DNA of 64,000 nt from Trifolium pratense (taxonomy: Eukaryota > Streptophyta > Magnoliopsida > Fabales > Fabaceae). Under the pieces are notes generated by a model that was not told where the DNA came from, did no database searches, and saw nothing but the letters and a program-made list of their open reading frames with translations. Of this stretch, positions 46,674 to 57,700 are shown one piece after another. The stretch spans positions 48,286,015 to 48,350,014 of the forward strand of contig NC_060060.1 of assembly GCF_020283565.1 (NCBI RefSeq), written 5' to 3'. The position numbers were made by a program, and so were the translations under genes. The stretch's first letter is position 1. The number at the start of each line of letters is the position of its first letter.

Positions 46674-48294
46674 GGAGCTTGGGACTAGGAAGATTAATTT
46701 AAATCATAAGACAACCCAAAAAGAGGGGAACGTGCAGCTCCCTAAGAAGGTTGAGACGCAAGCAGATACAGTGAAGGATTGTAGATGCTTTTTGAAGAGC
46801 TATCGCACAAAACCTGCTGATGTGAAGTGGGCTAGCAACGGTGTGGTGGCTACCATAATCAATGGAGATGTGGTACCTCTGGTGCAGGATAGAATCGCGG
46901 ATGCAGGTTTTAATGACTTGGTTCTCATTCCTATGGGGGCTGACAAAGTTTTTTTGCGGAGCTTGGTGGGTACGGATGTTATAGGGACGGTGAATAAAGC
47001 CAAAGAGTTTTTCCAACTATTCTTTTCGAACTGGATACGCTGGGAAACAGATGCGCAACCTTATCGGAGAGGTGCGTGGGTTCGCCTATACGGGATTCCA
47101 CTTCACGCTTGGAACGAGGATTTTTTCAAGCTCTGTGTTTTTGATTGTGGTCGTTTTCTGCGCTCGGATTGTTGTTCAACTGAAAAGGACAGACTTGATT
47201 TTGCTAGGGTCCTGATAGCTACACCCGATCTGGACATCATCAATAGAGTAGAGAGTGTTCTGGTAGATGGTGGTCAGGTGAAGGTTAAGATTGTGGAGGA
47301 GTGGGGGTATGCTATGGGAGAAGATTATTGTCTTGGTGAGGAGGAAAGCGGATCGGAGGCGGCTCAATCAGATTGTGGCGAGGGACATGGGGATCCGGAA
47401 GTTCGTCGTGAGGTTGACTTGTTGATTAACAATATAACAGAAGGGCTAGATGATGAGGCTTGTGCTGAGGTTCAAGGCTTGTGTGAGGAAGAATCCGTAG
47501 ATAAGCTAAATGAAGGGGAACCCAAGGAAGAGTTGGAGCAGAGACCCGTTTCTCCGAATCTAGGTCTTAATAATGTTGAGTCCTCATCTAATGTGTGGCT
47601 GAGCCCTCAGGAAGAGTCTAGGGTTCAGGCTGTTAAGCCAGATAGGCCACCTGTTGTGGTGGTGGATCAGGTTCGTCCCTCTGTCCGGAAGATTCGTATT
47701 GAACGTACGAATTCTTGTCCGCCTGTGGCAAGACGTTCTGTCATCTCGGGGCCATGGAGTTTGGAATGGCTAAAAGATCAGAATCATGGGGATGCTGGCG
47801 TGATTTTTTCAGCGAGTAAAAAAGGGAGGAAGGGGAGTCATTCTGCTCAGAGTCTTATTTCGAAAGGGTATCAGGATCCTTTGAAAAGGAAGGCCAGTGG
47901 GGTCCTTCGTCACCCGCTTCATAGTATTAAAAAAGTCGCTAGGATGCCACCCAAAGATCGTCGTGAGGTCTTAAAAGTTTTAAAAAAGAGTGTTCGGCGG
48001 CGTAGGGGTGGGGACGATATCAACCGCTCTTGTTCAGTGAGACGCCAAGTTTCCAGTGGAGAGTCTTCCTCATCCGGATCCGTTAATAATGACTGGAAGA
48101 ATTGGGTGGCTGTTCAAGGAAATGCTCATATGGCAGTGGACGATGTTTGGGGCATAGGAAAAGCGATTGGGGTTAAGTTTAAGGGAGACAACGTGAATAT
48201 GTTTAATATTTTATCCAGGGCGGGCAAAGGCAAGAAGGACAATCCAGGTCGGGGTCCGGTTGCTTCGGCCGGGGGAGCGAGAGTTCGTAAATGA
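46674..48294 (+). pseudogene. LINE ORF1, C-terminal part (DUF4283-like), separated by CACTA insertion
   Basis: This open segment of ~540 codons begins right after the CACTA target duplication and is in the register that continues the 40319-41730 part. Codon arithmetic gives a single ORF1 of about 1010 residues before the insertion. Early residues (VKWASNGVVATIINGDVV ... RGAWVRLYGIPLHAW ... CGRFL) resemble the DUF4283/zinc-knuckle-adjacent region found in plant retroelement proteins. The rest is acidic, then basic (KKSVRRRRGG) near the C-terminus. The stop codon overlaps the start of ORF2 as ATGA at 48291-48294. With its own promoter and N-terminus lost, it is unlikely to be expressed as the normal protein. 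Confidence 0.85.
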
Positions 48295-51200
48295 AGATCG
48301 TCTCTTGGAATATAAGAGGGTTGGGTGGGTTAGAGAAGAGGAAGGCAGTGGGAAATTTGGTGGGGGAACTGAAGCCCTTTATTCTCTGTCTGCAGGAGAC
48401 GAAATTACAAAATTGCGACGTTCTCCTTTGTTCTAATCTTTGGGGTAGCTCTTTTCACGGGTTTTCCTTTCGTCCGTCGGTGGGGGCTTCGGGCGGGATT
48501 TTAACTTTGTGGGATTCTTCTGAGGTGGAGATGTGGTGGACAGAGAGTCGTGAGCATGTGTTGTGGTGTCATGGTCGTTTCACTAAGTCTGGCGAGGAGT
48601 TTTTTGTGGCGAACATTTATGCCCCTTGTGATGATTTGGCTAAACAACGGCTGTGGGAGTCTATTTCGGAGCGGCTGCTCTCGCTAGTGGGGAAGAGAGT
48701 GTGTGTTTGTGGGGATTTTAATGCCGTGAAGCATGTGGATGAACGTCGTTCGGTGCGGGGTAACCATCGTTCTTTAGATCACATTCCTTTTAGTAGGTTC
48801 ATCGAAGATAATACCTTGGTTGATCTTCCTTTGATTGGTCGTAAGTTTACTTGGTTTAAAGGGGATGGTCTCTCGATGAGTCGCCTAGATAGATTCCTTC
48901 TTACTGAGGAATGGTGTTTGGCTTGGCCTAACTGTAGGCAGGTAGCCAGGCTGCGAGGGCTATCTGACCACTGTCCTCTGGTTTTATCTGCAAATGAGGA
49001 AGATTGGGGTCCCCGTCCGTCTAGGATGCTTAAGTGTTGGAAGGATGTGCCTGGCTATCATTCGTTTGTGCGAGAGAAGTGGAGTTCCCTTCAGATCGAT
49101 GGTTGGGGTGGTTATGTGCTTAAGGAAAAACTTAAGTTGATTAAGGCAGAGCTAAAAGATTGGCACATGGCTCATACTCAAAATCTCCCTAGTCGCATTG
49201 ATAAGTTGAAAGCTAGGCTTTCGGCCCTCGATGTGAAGGGTGAGGAAGAGGCTCTTTCTGACGAGGAGTTAGTGGAGCTTCAGGGGGTTTCGGTGGATAT
49301 TCACTCGCTTTCGCGGTTGCACGCCAGTATCAGTTGGCAACAATCCCGTTCTCTGTGGCTTAAGGATGGAGATGCTAACTCGAAGTATTTTCATTCGGTT
49401 CTGGCGAGCCGCCATCGAAGGAATGCTATGTCTGTAATTCAGGTGGAAGGGGTTACTATTGAGGGTGTGGAACCGATTAGGCAGGCAGTGTTTTCGCATT
49501 TCGAGTCTCACTTTAGGGCTTCTAATGTGGATCGGCCCGGGGTGGAGGATCTTCAGTTTAAAAGATTGAACCACGTGGAGTATGGTAGTTTAATTAAACC
49601 GTTTACAGAGGCAGAAGTGAAATCCGCTGTATGGGATTGTGATAGTTTTAAAAGCCCTGGTCCCGACGGAATTAACTTCGGTTTTATTAAAGACTTCTGG
49701 ACTGAGATGCGGGGTGACATTATGCGGTTCATTTCCGATTTTCATCGGAATGGAAGGCTTGCTAAGGGTATAAATTCCACCTTTATAGCTCTGATTCCTA
49801 AAGTTGATAGCCCCCAAAGGTTGAACGATTTCCGGCCTATTTCGCTTGTGGGATGCCTTTATAAAATTTTGGCAAAGGTTTTAGCGAATAGGTTGCGTCT
49901 TGTGATTGGGAGTGTGATTTCTGAGGCTCAGACTGCATTTGTAAAGGATAGGCAAATACTTGATGGTATTCTTGTTGCTAATGAGGTGGTGGATGAGGCG
50001 CGGAGGTCTAAAAAGGAACTTATGCTGTTCAAGGTTGATTTTGAGAAAGCTTATGATTCGGTGGACTGGGGCTATCTGGATGATGTTATGGGGAGAATGT
50101 CTTTTCCTGCCTTGTGGAGAAAGTGGATTAGAGAGTGTGTTTGTACGGCCACGGCGTCTGTTTTAGTTAATGGTAGTCCGACTGATGAATTCTCTCTTAA
50201 GCGTGGTCTTAGGCAAGGCGACCCGCTGTCTCCTTTTCTCTTCCTTCTGGCTGCTGAGGGTCTCAACGTGTTAATGGAGGCTATGGTAGCGCAAAATTTG
50301 TTTACAGGGTATAGCATTAGCGAGCATGGTTCGATTTCGGTATCGCACCTTCAGTTTGCGGATGACACTCTCCTGCTAGGAGTTAAAAGCTGGGCAAATG
50401 TTCGGGCTTTACGAGCTGGTCTTGTGTTGTTTGAGACTATGTCAGGTCTGAAAGTTAATTTTAATAAAAGCATGTTGGTTGGAGTTAATATTTCTGATTC
50501 CTGGTTGAGCGAAGCTGCGTCTGTTCTATGCTGTAAGGTGGGAAAGATCCCTTTCCTTTATTTGGGTCTTCAGATTGGGGGTGATCCGAGGCGTTTGAGT
50601 TTTTGGGATCCGGTGTTGAATCGAATAAAGAATAGATTATCTGGGTGGAAGAGTCGATTCTTGTCTTTTGGTGGTCGTCTGGTTTTGTTGCGATCTGTCT
50701 TGACCTCTCTACCTGTCTATGCTCTTTCTTTCTTCAAAGCTCCCTCAGGTATTATTTCCTCTATTGAATCTCTTTTTATTAAATTTTTTTGGGGGGGGTG
50801 TGAGGACTCTAGGAAAATTTCTTGGGTTAATTGGAAATCTGTTAGCTTACCTAAGGAGAGTGGAGGTTTGGGGGTACGGCGGTTGCGGGAGTTTAACCAG
50901 GCCCTTTTGGGCAAGTGGTGTTGGAGGATGTTGGTGGACAGCGGCGGGCTGTGGTTTAGAGTGTTGGCAGCGAGGTATGGGGTTGAGGGAGGCAGACTTC
51001 GGGATGGAGGTCAGAGGGGGTCCTTGTGGTGGAGGGAGATAGTGCGTATTAGGGAGGGAGGTGGCGAGTCAGGGGGTGGATGGTTCGAGGAGCATGTTGT
51101 GAGGAGGGTGGGGGATGGGTCAGAGACTTTTTTCTGGACCGATCCCTGGGTGGATGGTTCTCCTTTGTGTGTGCGGTTTGGGCGCTTGTTTGATTTGACA

Positions 51201-51980
51201 GCGAACAAATCGTGTACGGTGGCAGAGATGTTTGCTTTAGGGTGGGGTGCGGATGGAGGGGCGTGGGAGTGGCGGAGGCAGTTGAGGGCGTGGGAGGAGG
51301 AGATGTTGGGGGAGTGTCAGTCTTTACTTTCTAACATTTTCTTGCAGGCCTTTTCTTTGGACAGGTGGCAGTGGTATCCTGATCCTGACTCAGGTTATAC
51401 GGTTAGGGGGGCTTACAAGCTCCTGATATCTCATGCTCTGGTTACTATGGATGCTGCAGACAGTCTCATTTGGCACCCTCATGTTCCTTTGAAGGTTTCC
51501 ATCCTTGCGTGGCGGTTATTGCGTGACAGGTTGCCCACGAGGGTGAATCTGGTTACTCGACGGGTGTTATCTCATACAGCTCACATGTGTGTTTTTGGAT
51601 GTGGTGCGGCTGAATCGGCACATCACTTATTCCTATCCTGCGATTTTGTTGTTTCTCTATGGGATTTAGTGCGTTCGTGGATTGGCATTCCTTTGGTAGA
51701 TTTCGTTTGTTTGCGTGATCACTTTATTCAGTTCACATCTTCAGCAGGTGGATCTCGAGCGCGTCGATCTTTTCTACAGCTCATTTGGCTTGTTTGCGTT
51801 TGGGTTGTATGGACGGAGAGGAATCACCGATTGTTTCGAGGCTCAGCAGATATGCCCCAGGTTTTGTTGGACAAGATCAAGCTATTTTCATTTAGGTGGT
51901 TGAAGCCGACGAGTGTTACGTTAGCTTTGAACTACCATAGCTGGTGGTCTAGTCCTCTACTTTGTTTGGGCCTTGTATGA
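48291..51980 (+). CDS. LINE ORF2: endonuclease + reverse transcriptase + zf-RVT, intact
   Basis: An uninterrupted 1229-residue protein. The N-terminus (MKIVSWNIRGLGG ... LQETK ... VCGDFNAV ... GLSDHCPL) is an AP-type endonuclease with the expected Asn, Glu, Asp and His positions, spanning about residues 1-230. The reverse transcriptase follows: PGPDGINFGF, FRPISLVGCLYKILAKVLANRL, FKVDFEKAYDSVDWG, RGLRQGDPLSPFLF and the catalytic FADDTLLLG. Near residues 1060-1130 is a zf-RVT region (WHPHVPLKVSILAWRLLRDRLPT, CVFGCGAAESAHHLFLSC). No RNase H domain follows. The enzyme would nick target DNA and prime reverse transcription of the LINE RNA at the nick. Its start overlaps the ORF1 stop by four bases, suggesting coupled translation. 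This copy is probably catalytically competent, but its ORF1 partner is broken by the CACTA element. Confidence 0.93.
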   Translation: MKIVSWNIRGLGGLEKRKAVGNLVGELKPFILCLQETKLQNCDVLLCSNLWGSSFHGFSFRPSVGASGGILTLWDSSEVEMWWTESREHVLWCHGRFTKSGEEFFVANIYAPCDDLAKQRLWESISERLLSLVGKRVCVCGDFNAVKHVDERRSVRGNHRSLDHIPFSRFIEDNTLVDLPLIGRKFTWFKGDGLSMSRLDRFLLTEEWCLAWPNCRQVARLRGLSDHCPLVLSANEEDWGPRPSRMLKCWKDVPGYHSFVREKWSSLQIDGWGGYVLKEKLKLIKAELKDWHMAHTQNLPSRIDKLKARLSALDVKGEEEALSDEELVELQGVSVDIHSLSRLHASISWQQSRSLWLKDGDANSKYFHSVLASRHRRNAMSVIQVEGVTIEGVEPIRQAVFSHFESHFRASNVDRPGVEDLQFKRLNHVEYGSLIKPFTEAEVKSAVWDCDSFKSPGPDGINFGFIKDFWTEMRGDIMRFISDFHRNGRLAKGINSTFIALIPKVDSPQRLNDFRPISLVGCLYKILAKVLANRLRLVIGSVISEAQTAFVKDRQILDGILVANEVVDEARRSKKELMLFKVDFEKAYDSVDWGYLDDVMGRMSFPALWRKWIRECVCTATASVLVNGSPTDEFSLKRGLRQGDPLSPFLFLLAAEGLNVLMEAMVAQNLFTGYSISEHGSISVSHLQFADDTLLLGVKSWANVRALRAGLVLFETMSGLKVNFNKSMLVGVNISDSWLSEAASVLCCKVGKIPFLYLGLQIGGDPRRLSFWDPVLNRIKNRLSGWKSRFLSFGGRLVLLRSVLTSLPVYALSFFKAPSGIISSIESLFIKFFWGGCEDSRKISWVNWKSVSLPKESGGLGVRRLREFNQALLGKWCWRMLVDSGGLWFRVLAARYGVEGGRLRDGGQRGSLWWREIVRIREGGGESGGGWFEEHVVRRVGDGSETFFWTDPWVDGSPLCVRFGRLFDLTANKSCTVAEMFALGWGADGGAWEWRRQLRAWEEEMLGECQSLLSNIFLQAFSLDRWQWYPDPDSGYTVRGAYKLLISHALVTMDAADSLIWHPHVPLKVSILAWRLLRDRLPTRVNLVTRRVLSHTAHMCVFGCGAAESAHHLFLSCDFVVSLWDLVRSWIGIPLVDFVCLRDHFIQFTSSAGGSRARRSFLQLIWLVCVWVVWTERNHRLFRGSADMPQVLLDKIKLFSFRWLKPTSVTLALNYHSWWSSPLLCLGLV

Positions 51981-52117
51981 CCTTTGTATATGTTTTGATT
52001 GTTTATTTCATATTGTAAACTTTTGTAGTCTACTTCGGTACGTCTTGTGCTGAGGAGACTGGTTTAGTTAATATATATCTCATTTTGGCTTGTTCAAAAA
52101 AAATATTTCTAAATATA

Positions 52118-52600
52118 TTTGTGGACTTATTAAAATTGAAATTAAATAAAAGGTGTACCGGAGCATTAAAAAAAGAAAGCAAATGATAATTTTAGTCCAA
52201 CCGAACAAGGTGGGTAGAGTTTTTTTTTTTTTTTTTTACGAAAGGTGCGTAGACTGTAGAGTTTCTCACCGAGAAGTTTGGTTCGGGTTTATTCCCTAAA
52301 ATTCTAATTATAAAATAAATGTTTAATTTCCTTTCTATATTTTTTTGAGTACATTTATTTCTAATTATATATTAGTAATATAACATAAAAATATGAATAG
52401 AAATTATGTATTAAAATAATTATTTTGCTGCATATAACTGCATTAGAAAAAGAAAAAAAAAAAGCTGCATTAGAAAAAACTCTTCAAGACCTAGGCTCGG
52501 TCCAACTAAAAGCCCAAGAGATTGAGGGTATGTTATTAGAGAATTTCGTTTCCCACCTCTTAAGTTTATCGAACACCCTATGAATTTCTAAAAATACTCT
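52118..52600. other. Intergenic DNA right of the LINE
   Basis: No gene recognised. A poly-T micro-insertion lies at 52219-52241 between AAGGTGGGTAGA and AAGGTGCGTAGA. Confidence 0.5.
52219..52241 (-). mobile_element. Micro-insertion (poly-T + ACGA), 12-bp imperfect TSD
   Basis: A run of about 19 T plus ACGA sits between AAGGTGGGTAGA (52207-52218) and AAGGTGCGTAGA (52242-52253). The element-strand reading TCGT + poly-A resembles a retroposon tail. Confidence 0.5.
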
Positions 52601-52630
52601 ATTTGAGTTCTTCAATTTGAACTATATTTT

Positions 52631-52830
52631 ACACGTTCAAGTTCTAGAACTCGAGCACCCCTATACATATATGAAATTCCAGATTTTACGCATTCAGGTT
52701 CTAGAACCCGAGCATGTAATTTACACGTTTCAGTTCTAAAACTCGAACGCCTCCTATACATATCTGAAATTTTAGAATTTTACACATTCAAGTTCTAGAA
52801 ATCGAGCATGCAATTTACAGGTTCAAGTTG
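52631..52830. repeat. Tandem repeat, ~91-bp unit, about two copies
   Basis: TTACACGTTCAAGTTCTAGAACTCGAG-type sequence recurs at about 52631 and 52722, with TTCTAGAA(A/C)(C/T)CGAGCA blocks four times. The TTCTAGAA core resembles a heat-shock element, but this may be chance. No gene start is nearby. Confidence 0.65.
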
Positions 52831-54591
52831 TGAAGACAAGCTTCTAAATTGAAGTTATTTTGATGAAGACAAATATGCGAAAAGAAGAAAAAGATTGGTC
52901 ATGCTCTCAAGTGCTCAAGGTTGTAGCAATCCATTTTACCATATAAAGATGATGATCAAGTTAATGGAAATAATCATAGGTATATGCAATTCAGAATAAT
53001 AAACTCTAAGTGCTCAGGAAACTTTAATCTAATATGAAAGTATGCAAGACAGTTTCAAAGAGTTTTGTGAAAGTTTGTACAGAGAATTGTTATGAAAAAG
53101 TTAATGAAAGTGATAAGTGATTTTTCAGAGAGAATTCTGATGCAAATTTATATTGAATATGACACCTCTTAAGAGAAAAGAAAGGCAACGATTTGGAAAG
53201 ATGTAACTACGAAGAGGTGTGAATGAAATCAGAATTTTTCAAAATCGTAACAGGGGAAATCGATTTAGTTTGGTAACTTAAAACAAGATTTGGCTGGGGT
53301 TTCATCAAGGATGGATCGGTTTGAAGCTTTTCAAAGGGGAGAAGGACATGATAATATAAACCAAGACTGATAATCTGATTATGTTTTAAACTCATTTATG
53401 ATGTTGTCATAAATCTCAAAGGTTTTTAACATCATATCTCCATAAAGCAAAATGGAGAATAATTTCAAAGGTTTTTTTTTTTTAAGGAAAAATAATTTCA
53501 AAGGTTTAGTTTAACGGTTAAATGACATATTTTCAATTTGAATGTTTTAGATTCAAACTTCGTTGATGGCATTGGAAGCATTAAAAATAGATCCTTTTGC
53601 AAGTGTTCTTAATTTGAACTAAGCAACAATCATTTACCCTAATTTTGGTTTAACTAAAAGAACAAAATGGAGGAAAATAAATTCATAAAATTCTGTTTAT
53701 GTAACTGGATGACTTTTATTATATATTATATTATTTTTTTTATATATTAGACAGACAATCAAGATTACTCATGTGTCCATTGTTTTCAGGCATATCATGA
53801 TTGGAATGTTTGTTACAATTATTTAACAATGGTTTAATAAATATATATATTTATTTGACTATACTAAATTTCCATAAACCATTACTATAGGGATGGTGGG
53901 AAGTATTTAAAATACATAGGTTAGTGTCCACGATAATTGTAACCATCCATTGATTTTTTGTTGTTGTGATTGTTGGGATCGTCCTTTGTTCTTGTTACTT
54001 TCCCCTTTGAAGTAGCTTCATGGTATAAAAAACCAGCTGCAACAAATATTTTGATTATCAAGCCATTGTTAGAATTTGTTAGATTAGATGTTGCAACAAT
54101 AAAATAACAATGGAGTAGAAGAAAATAATTATTGTTACACTTATAAATTTTAAAGCATGTATACTACACTAATTTTAGGTTCGATTAGTTCCACCAATAA
54201 ATGGAAAAACAATATAAATTGACTTAAATATACTTTGAAATCTTGCCTGGGTACATTGCACCCCCAATCTTGGCAATGGTCATGCTTGGTTGGGCACATG
54301 TGCCAGCCGTAGCGAACCCTGCTATGAACAACCTCAAATATCTCACTGTGTTTAGGCGCCTTTTTGTCAAAAAAGGGCGCCATGCATTGTGTGTTGGGAC
54401 TTTCAAATATTGAAACGGGCAATGTCATTTATTTTTTATAAGTAAATATTCGTAGTCAGTTTATTAGAATAAAAGAGATTGAATTTTGAAGTTCTTACAT
54501 TTAACTTCTTTAGTGTCCCAATTCACACCACTGGGCTAATCCTTCGTGATCAATTTTTCAATTTTTCTTATATATTATGTAATTGAGAATA

Positions 54592-54593
<2 letters not shown>
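52831..54593. other. Intergenic DNA 3' of the MADS-box gene
   Basis: No gene recognised. A micro-insertion (TTTTTTTTTAAGGAAA, 53475-53490) lies between copies of AATAATTTCAAAGGTTT. Confidence 0.5.
53475..53490 (-). mobile_element. 16-bp micro-insertion with 17-bp direct repeats
   Basis: AATAATTTCAAAGGTTT at 53458-53474 is repeated exactly at 53491-53507. The 16 bp between are poly-T plus AAGGAAA. Confidence 0.6.

Positions 54594-54667
<74 letters not shown>
54594..54667. repeat. (TA)n microsatellite just 3' of the MADS-box gene
   Basis: About 74 bp of pure TA, ~57 bp beyond the MADS stop codon and so perhaps in its 3' UTR. Confidence 0.95.
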
Positions 54668-54669
<2 letters not shown>

Positions 54670-54723
54670 AACTAAAAGGACAAAAGAAAAATGGGCATAC
54701 ATGATTCTTTTCAAGGTTTTCCC

Positions 54724-57700
54724 TTATTCAAAATGATTGGCTTCTATAGCTTCCAATTGAATATGGCTTGTTTTGTCAGCAAGAATGTTTGAGAATTCAT
54801 CTATTACCTGCAAAATAAATTTGAAAATGAAGTACATACTACATAAGGATTTGTATTTTTTCACCCCAAAAATTGAATTGATTGATTAAATGGGATATTT
54901 TTGTTATAGAGAAAAAAAATCTAAATATATGAAGAGAAGAGCATTATAATGTAAAATATTCCGCAATATTTTTTTTTTATAAAGATGATAAAAAATAACG
55001 CATTCCAAAATTTTATTGTATTCCTTAACTAATGACATGAATTTTGAAAGGAAAAACCTTAGGCTCCAATGTTTTGTTAAGCTCCTCTAAGTTATGGACC
55101 TGCCAAATGAAGTTATATATATTGTCATTGTGAGGGAGTCAATTTTATTAATTTTAATTATAAAAATAGAAAATTGGACTACTTCTAGTCTCTTACTGCA
55201 CACATTCATACTGAGTGACTACATGCTCATTCGATTCAGAATTTGATATCAAATTGTTTAAATTTTAAATAGATATTATTTTTGAAATTAAAATTACCGA
55301 ATTTGAGATTTGAGTCAATAACTATAGATAATTCGGTCCTAAAAATAGTAGATTTGATGCCTTATTATCAAAATTATGATATTTTTTAGACTAAAAGCGA
55401 TTGTCTCAATTACAGTTGTTAAAATGGGCTACCCGACACTAAACAGCCCAATTCATATGGGCTTCGGGTTTCACCGGGCCGACCCATATGGGCTTCGAGT
55501 TTAATCTTTCCGGGCCAAACACCCATGTTTTAAATTCAGGCTTTTTCGAGCTAGGCTAAATAGCCCTAAAAAATTTGAGCTAATATTTTAAGGCCCAATA
55601 CAGGCTAGCCATACAGGCCGAGCCATACAAGCTAGCCTATTCGACAGCTCTAGAGCTATTAAAAACGAACTACTCGGCCCTAAGCTGACTAACCTGAATG
55701 GGCTTCGAGTTTTATTGGGCCAGGGAAAAAAACTCATTTAAATTCGGTTCTTTTCGAACCGGGCTAATATTCTTAAGTCCAAATCCTATATTTATTTGGC
55801 CTTAGCGGATCGGCCCTAAACTAACCAACATGAATGGACTTTGGATTTTATCGGGGCAGGGCAAAAAACTGATATTTTAATTTGGGTTTTTTGGAACAGG
55901 ACTAATATTCTTAGGTCCAAATTCTATATTTATTTGGCCTTAGTGGATTGGTCTATTTTGATAGCTCTACTCTCGATTACCTTAACTTTTGTCCATCTAG
56001 CAAAGATTTGAGTGCCAAAGAGTTCAAGTGGTCCTATTGTCGGAAAATATTAATAGTTGACTCAAGCATTAATAAAACAAGAAGAAGGAAAAAAAAACTT
56101 GACAAAAAAAAAAAAGCAAAAACAATTAACATTGCATCAATAGAACAAGCAAAAACAAATCAACAAAAAAGAAGCAATAAATAATTTAAATAATTGCATA
56201 CTTTTTCACGTAGTTCCTCTGCTCGTGCTGATAGCTTCTTTATCTGCAATTTTACAACGACATGATAATCATGTTAAAAAAAATACAGTAATAATAATTT
56301 AGCAACAAAAGTGGTATGGTAATAGATGCAAAGCATGCGGTAACTGACCTATATTATAGATTAGATACATCAGTTTTTCAATGAACTTAATTTTTTTTTT
56401 TTTGCTTATAATAATGACTGGAATGAATACTTAATTAAGATTATTTACCTACTCAAGGATTAACCTACCGTAATTAATGTCAAAAACCTAATCATAGTTG
56501 GTTATAAGAAAAGCATAATAAAAAAAACCAATATATAAAGATGATACATACTATATTACCCCTTAAAGAATTGAAAATATTTATCTAATAATAGCAACAT
56601 GTCACACAAGTTAATTTAGATGCAGTTTTAACAAATTAACTTTTATTTGTAATTCTACTCATATGACATATATTCATTCGTTGTTGAATAAATATTTTCA
56701 ATTCTTTGAGAGTAATTTAGAACAAACCATATACAAAAGTGCTACTCGTGTTTAGTAATAATACTTGTAGTTGTCGAGCTTGTGTGAGCGTTATGTCTAG
56801 CTGTTCCTCAAGGCTCTCCAATTCTTTCATGCTAAGTTCCTCAAGGTCTTCCCCATAAATATGCCTTTAAACAACAAAAACAAATATTTAAAGTTGTTCC
56901 CTTAGATGAACGACATTTAAACAAATCATTTTATTTAGAGAGGAGTAATGTGAAATTTCTCTCTAAATCCATCACTAAATTTAATTAATTACCAGAAATT
57001 AAACACTGATTTTTATTTTCCGTCACTAATTTATCACACTAATTTTGTTTTTTCTATTATTATTTTCTAAAATATGTATAGATTTCGTAGGTACGAGGTG
57101 TTTTCCTTTGAATTATAAGGACTGAGTACCCCTTGTACTCCTTATAATTTAATCCTTTGCTTATCAAAATATTATGTAAAAAAGAGCCAAAATGTAGAAA
57201 GAGGATTAAGAACGGAGATGAACATTGCGAATTTGAAAAACAAATGGAGAAAAATTGATTAAAAACCGAGATGTAAAAATTCAATAAACATAAAAGAAAA
57301 AGAATGGAGAGGATTTATTTCTTATTTAAGCATATCATAAGACTGTGACTTCTCCAACAAACATGGTTGATGTACATTTTTTGTCATCAAAGCAAAATTA
57401 ACTTATTTCACTAAATAAAATATATTTCCTCAAAAGAAATATTAAACAAAATATGTTGAATTATATTTAATAAATAATTACGTACCTCTGCTTTCGGTCA
57501 AGAGATTCATATCTTGCCTTTAGTTTCAAGTACTCCTGGTATAAATTCTGCAAATCACAATGAGAAGTTAAAATAATTCACTTAATTTTGATAATTGTAT
57601 TTTTCTTTGACACAATTTTGATAATTTTGTTTTTTTTTTTTTTGACAAAACTGTTTTTACATTTTTATTTAGAAGATTTAGTTGGTAAAAAAAAAGTAGA

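Larger units (their letters stand above)
40299..52101 (+). mobile_element. Near full-length L1-type LINE, interrupted by a CACTA element
   Basis: It is flanked by the exact 16-bp duplication AATATTTCTAAATATA at 40283-40298 and 52102-52117. It begins ~20 bp before a GA-rich ORF1 start and ends with a short poly-A (52096-52101) after TTTTGGCTTGTTC. Without the CACTA insert it would be about 6.86 kb. It encodes ORF1 (split in two by the insertion) and an intact ORF2. The perfect target duplication and open frames suggest a recent insertion. The 5' leader is very short, so a few hundred bases of 5' UTR may be missing. Confidence 0.93.
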
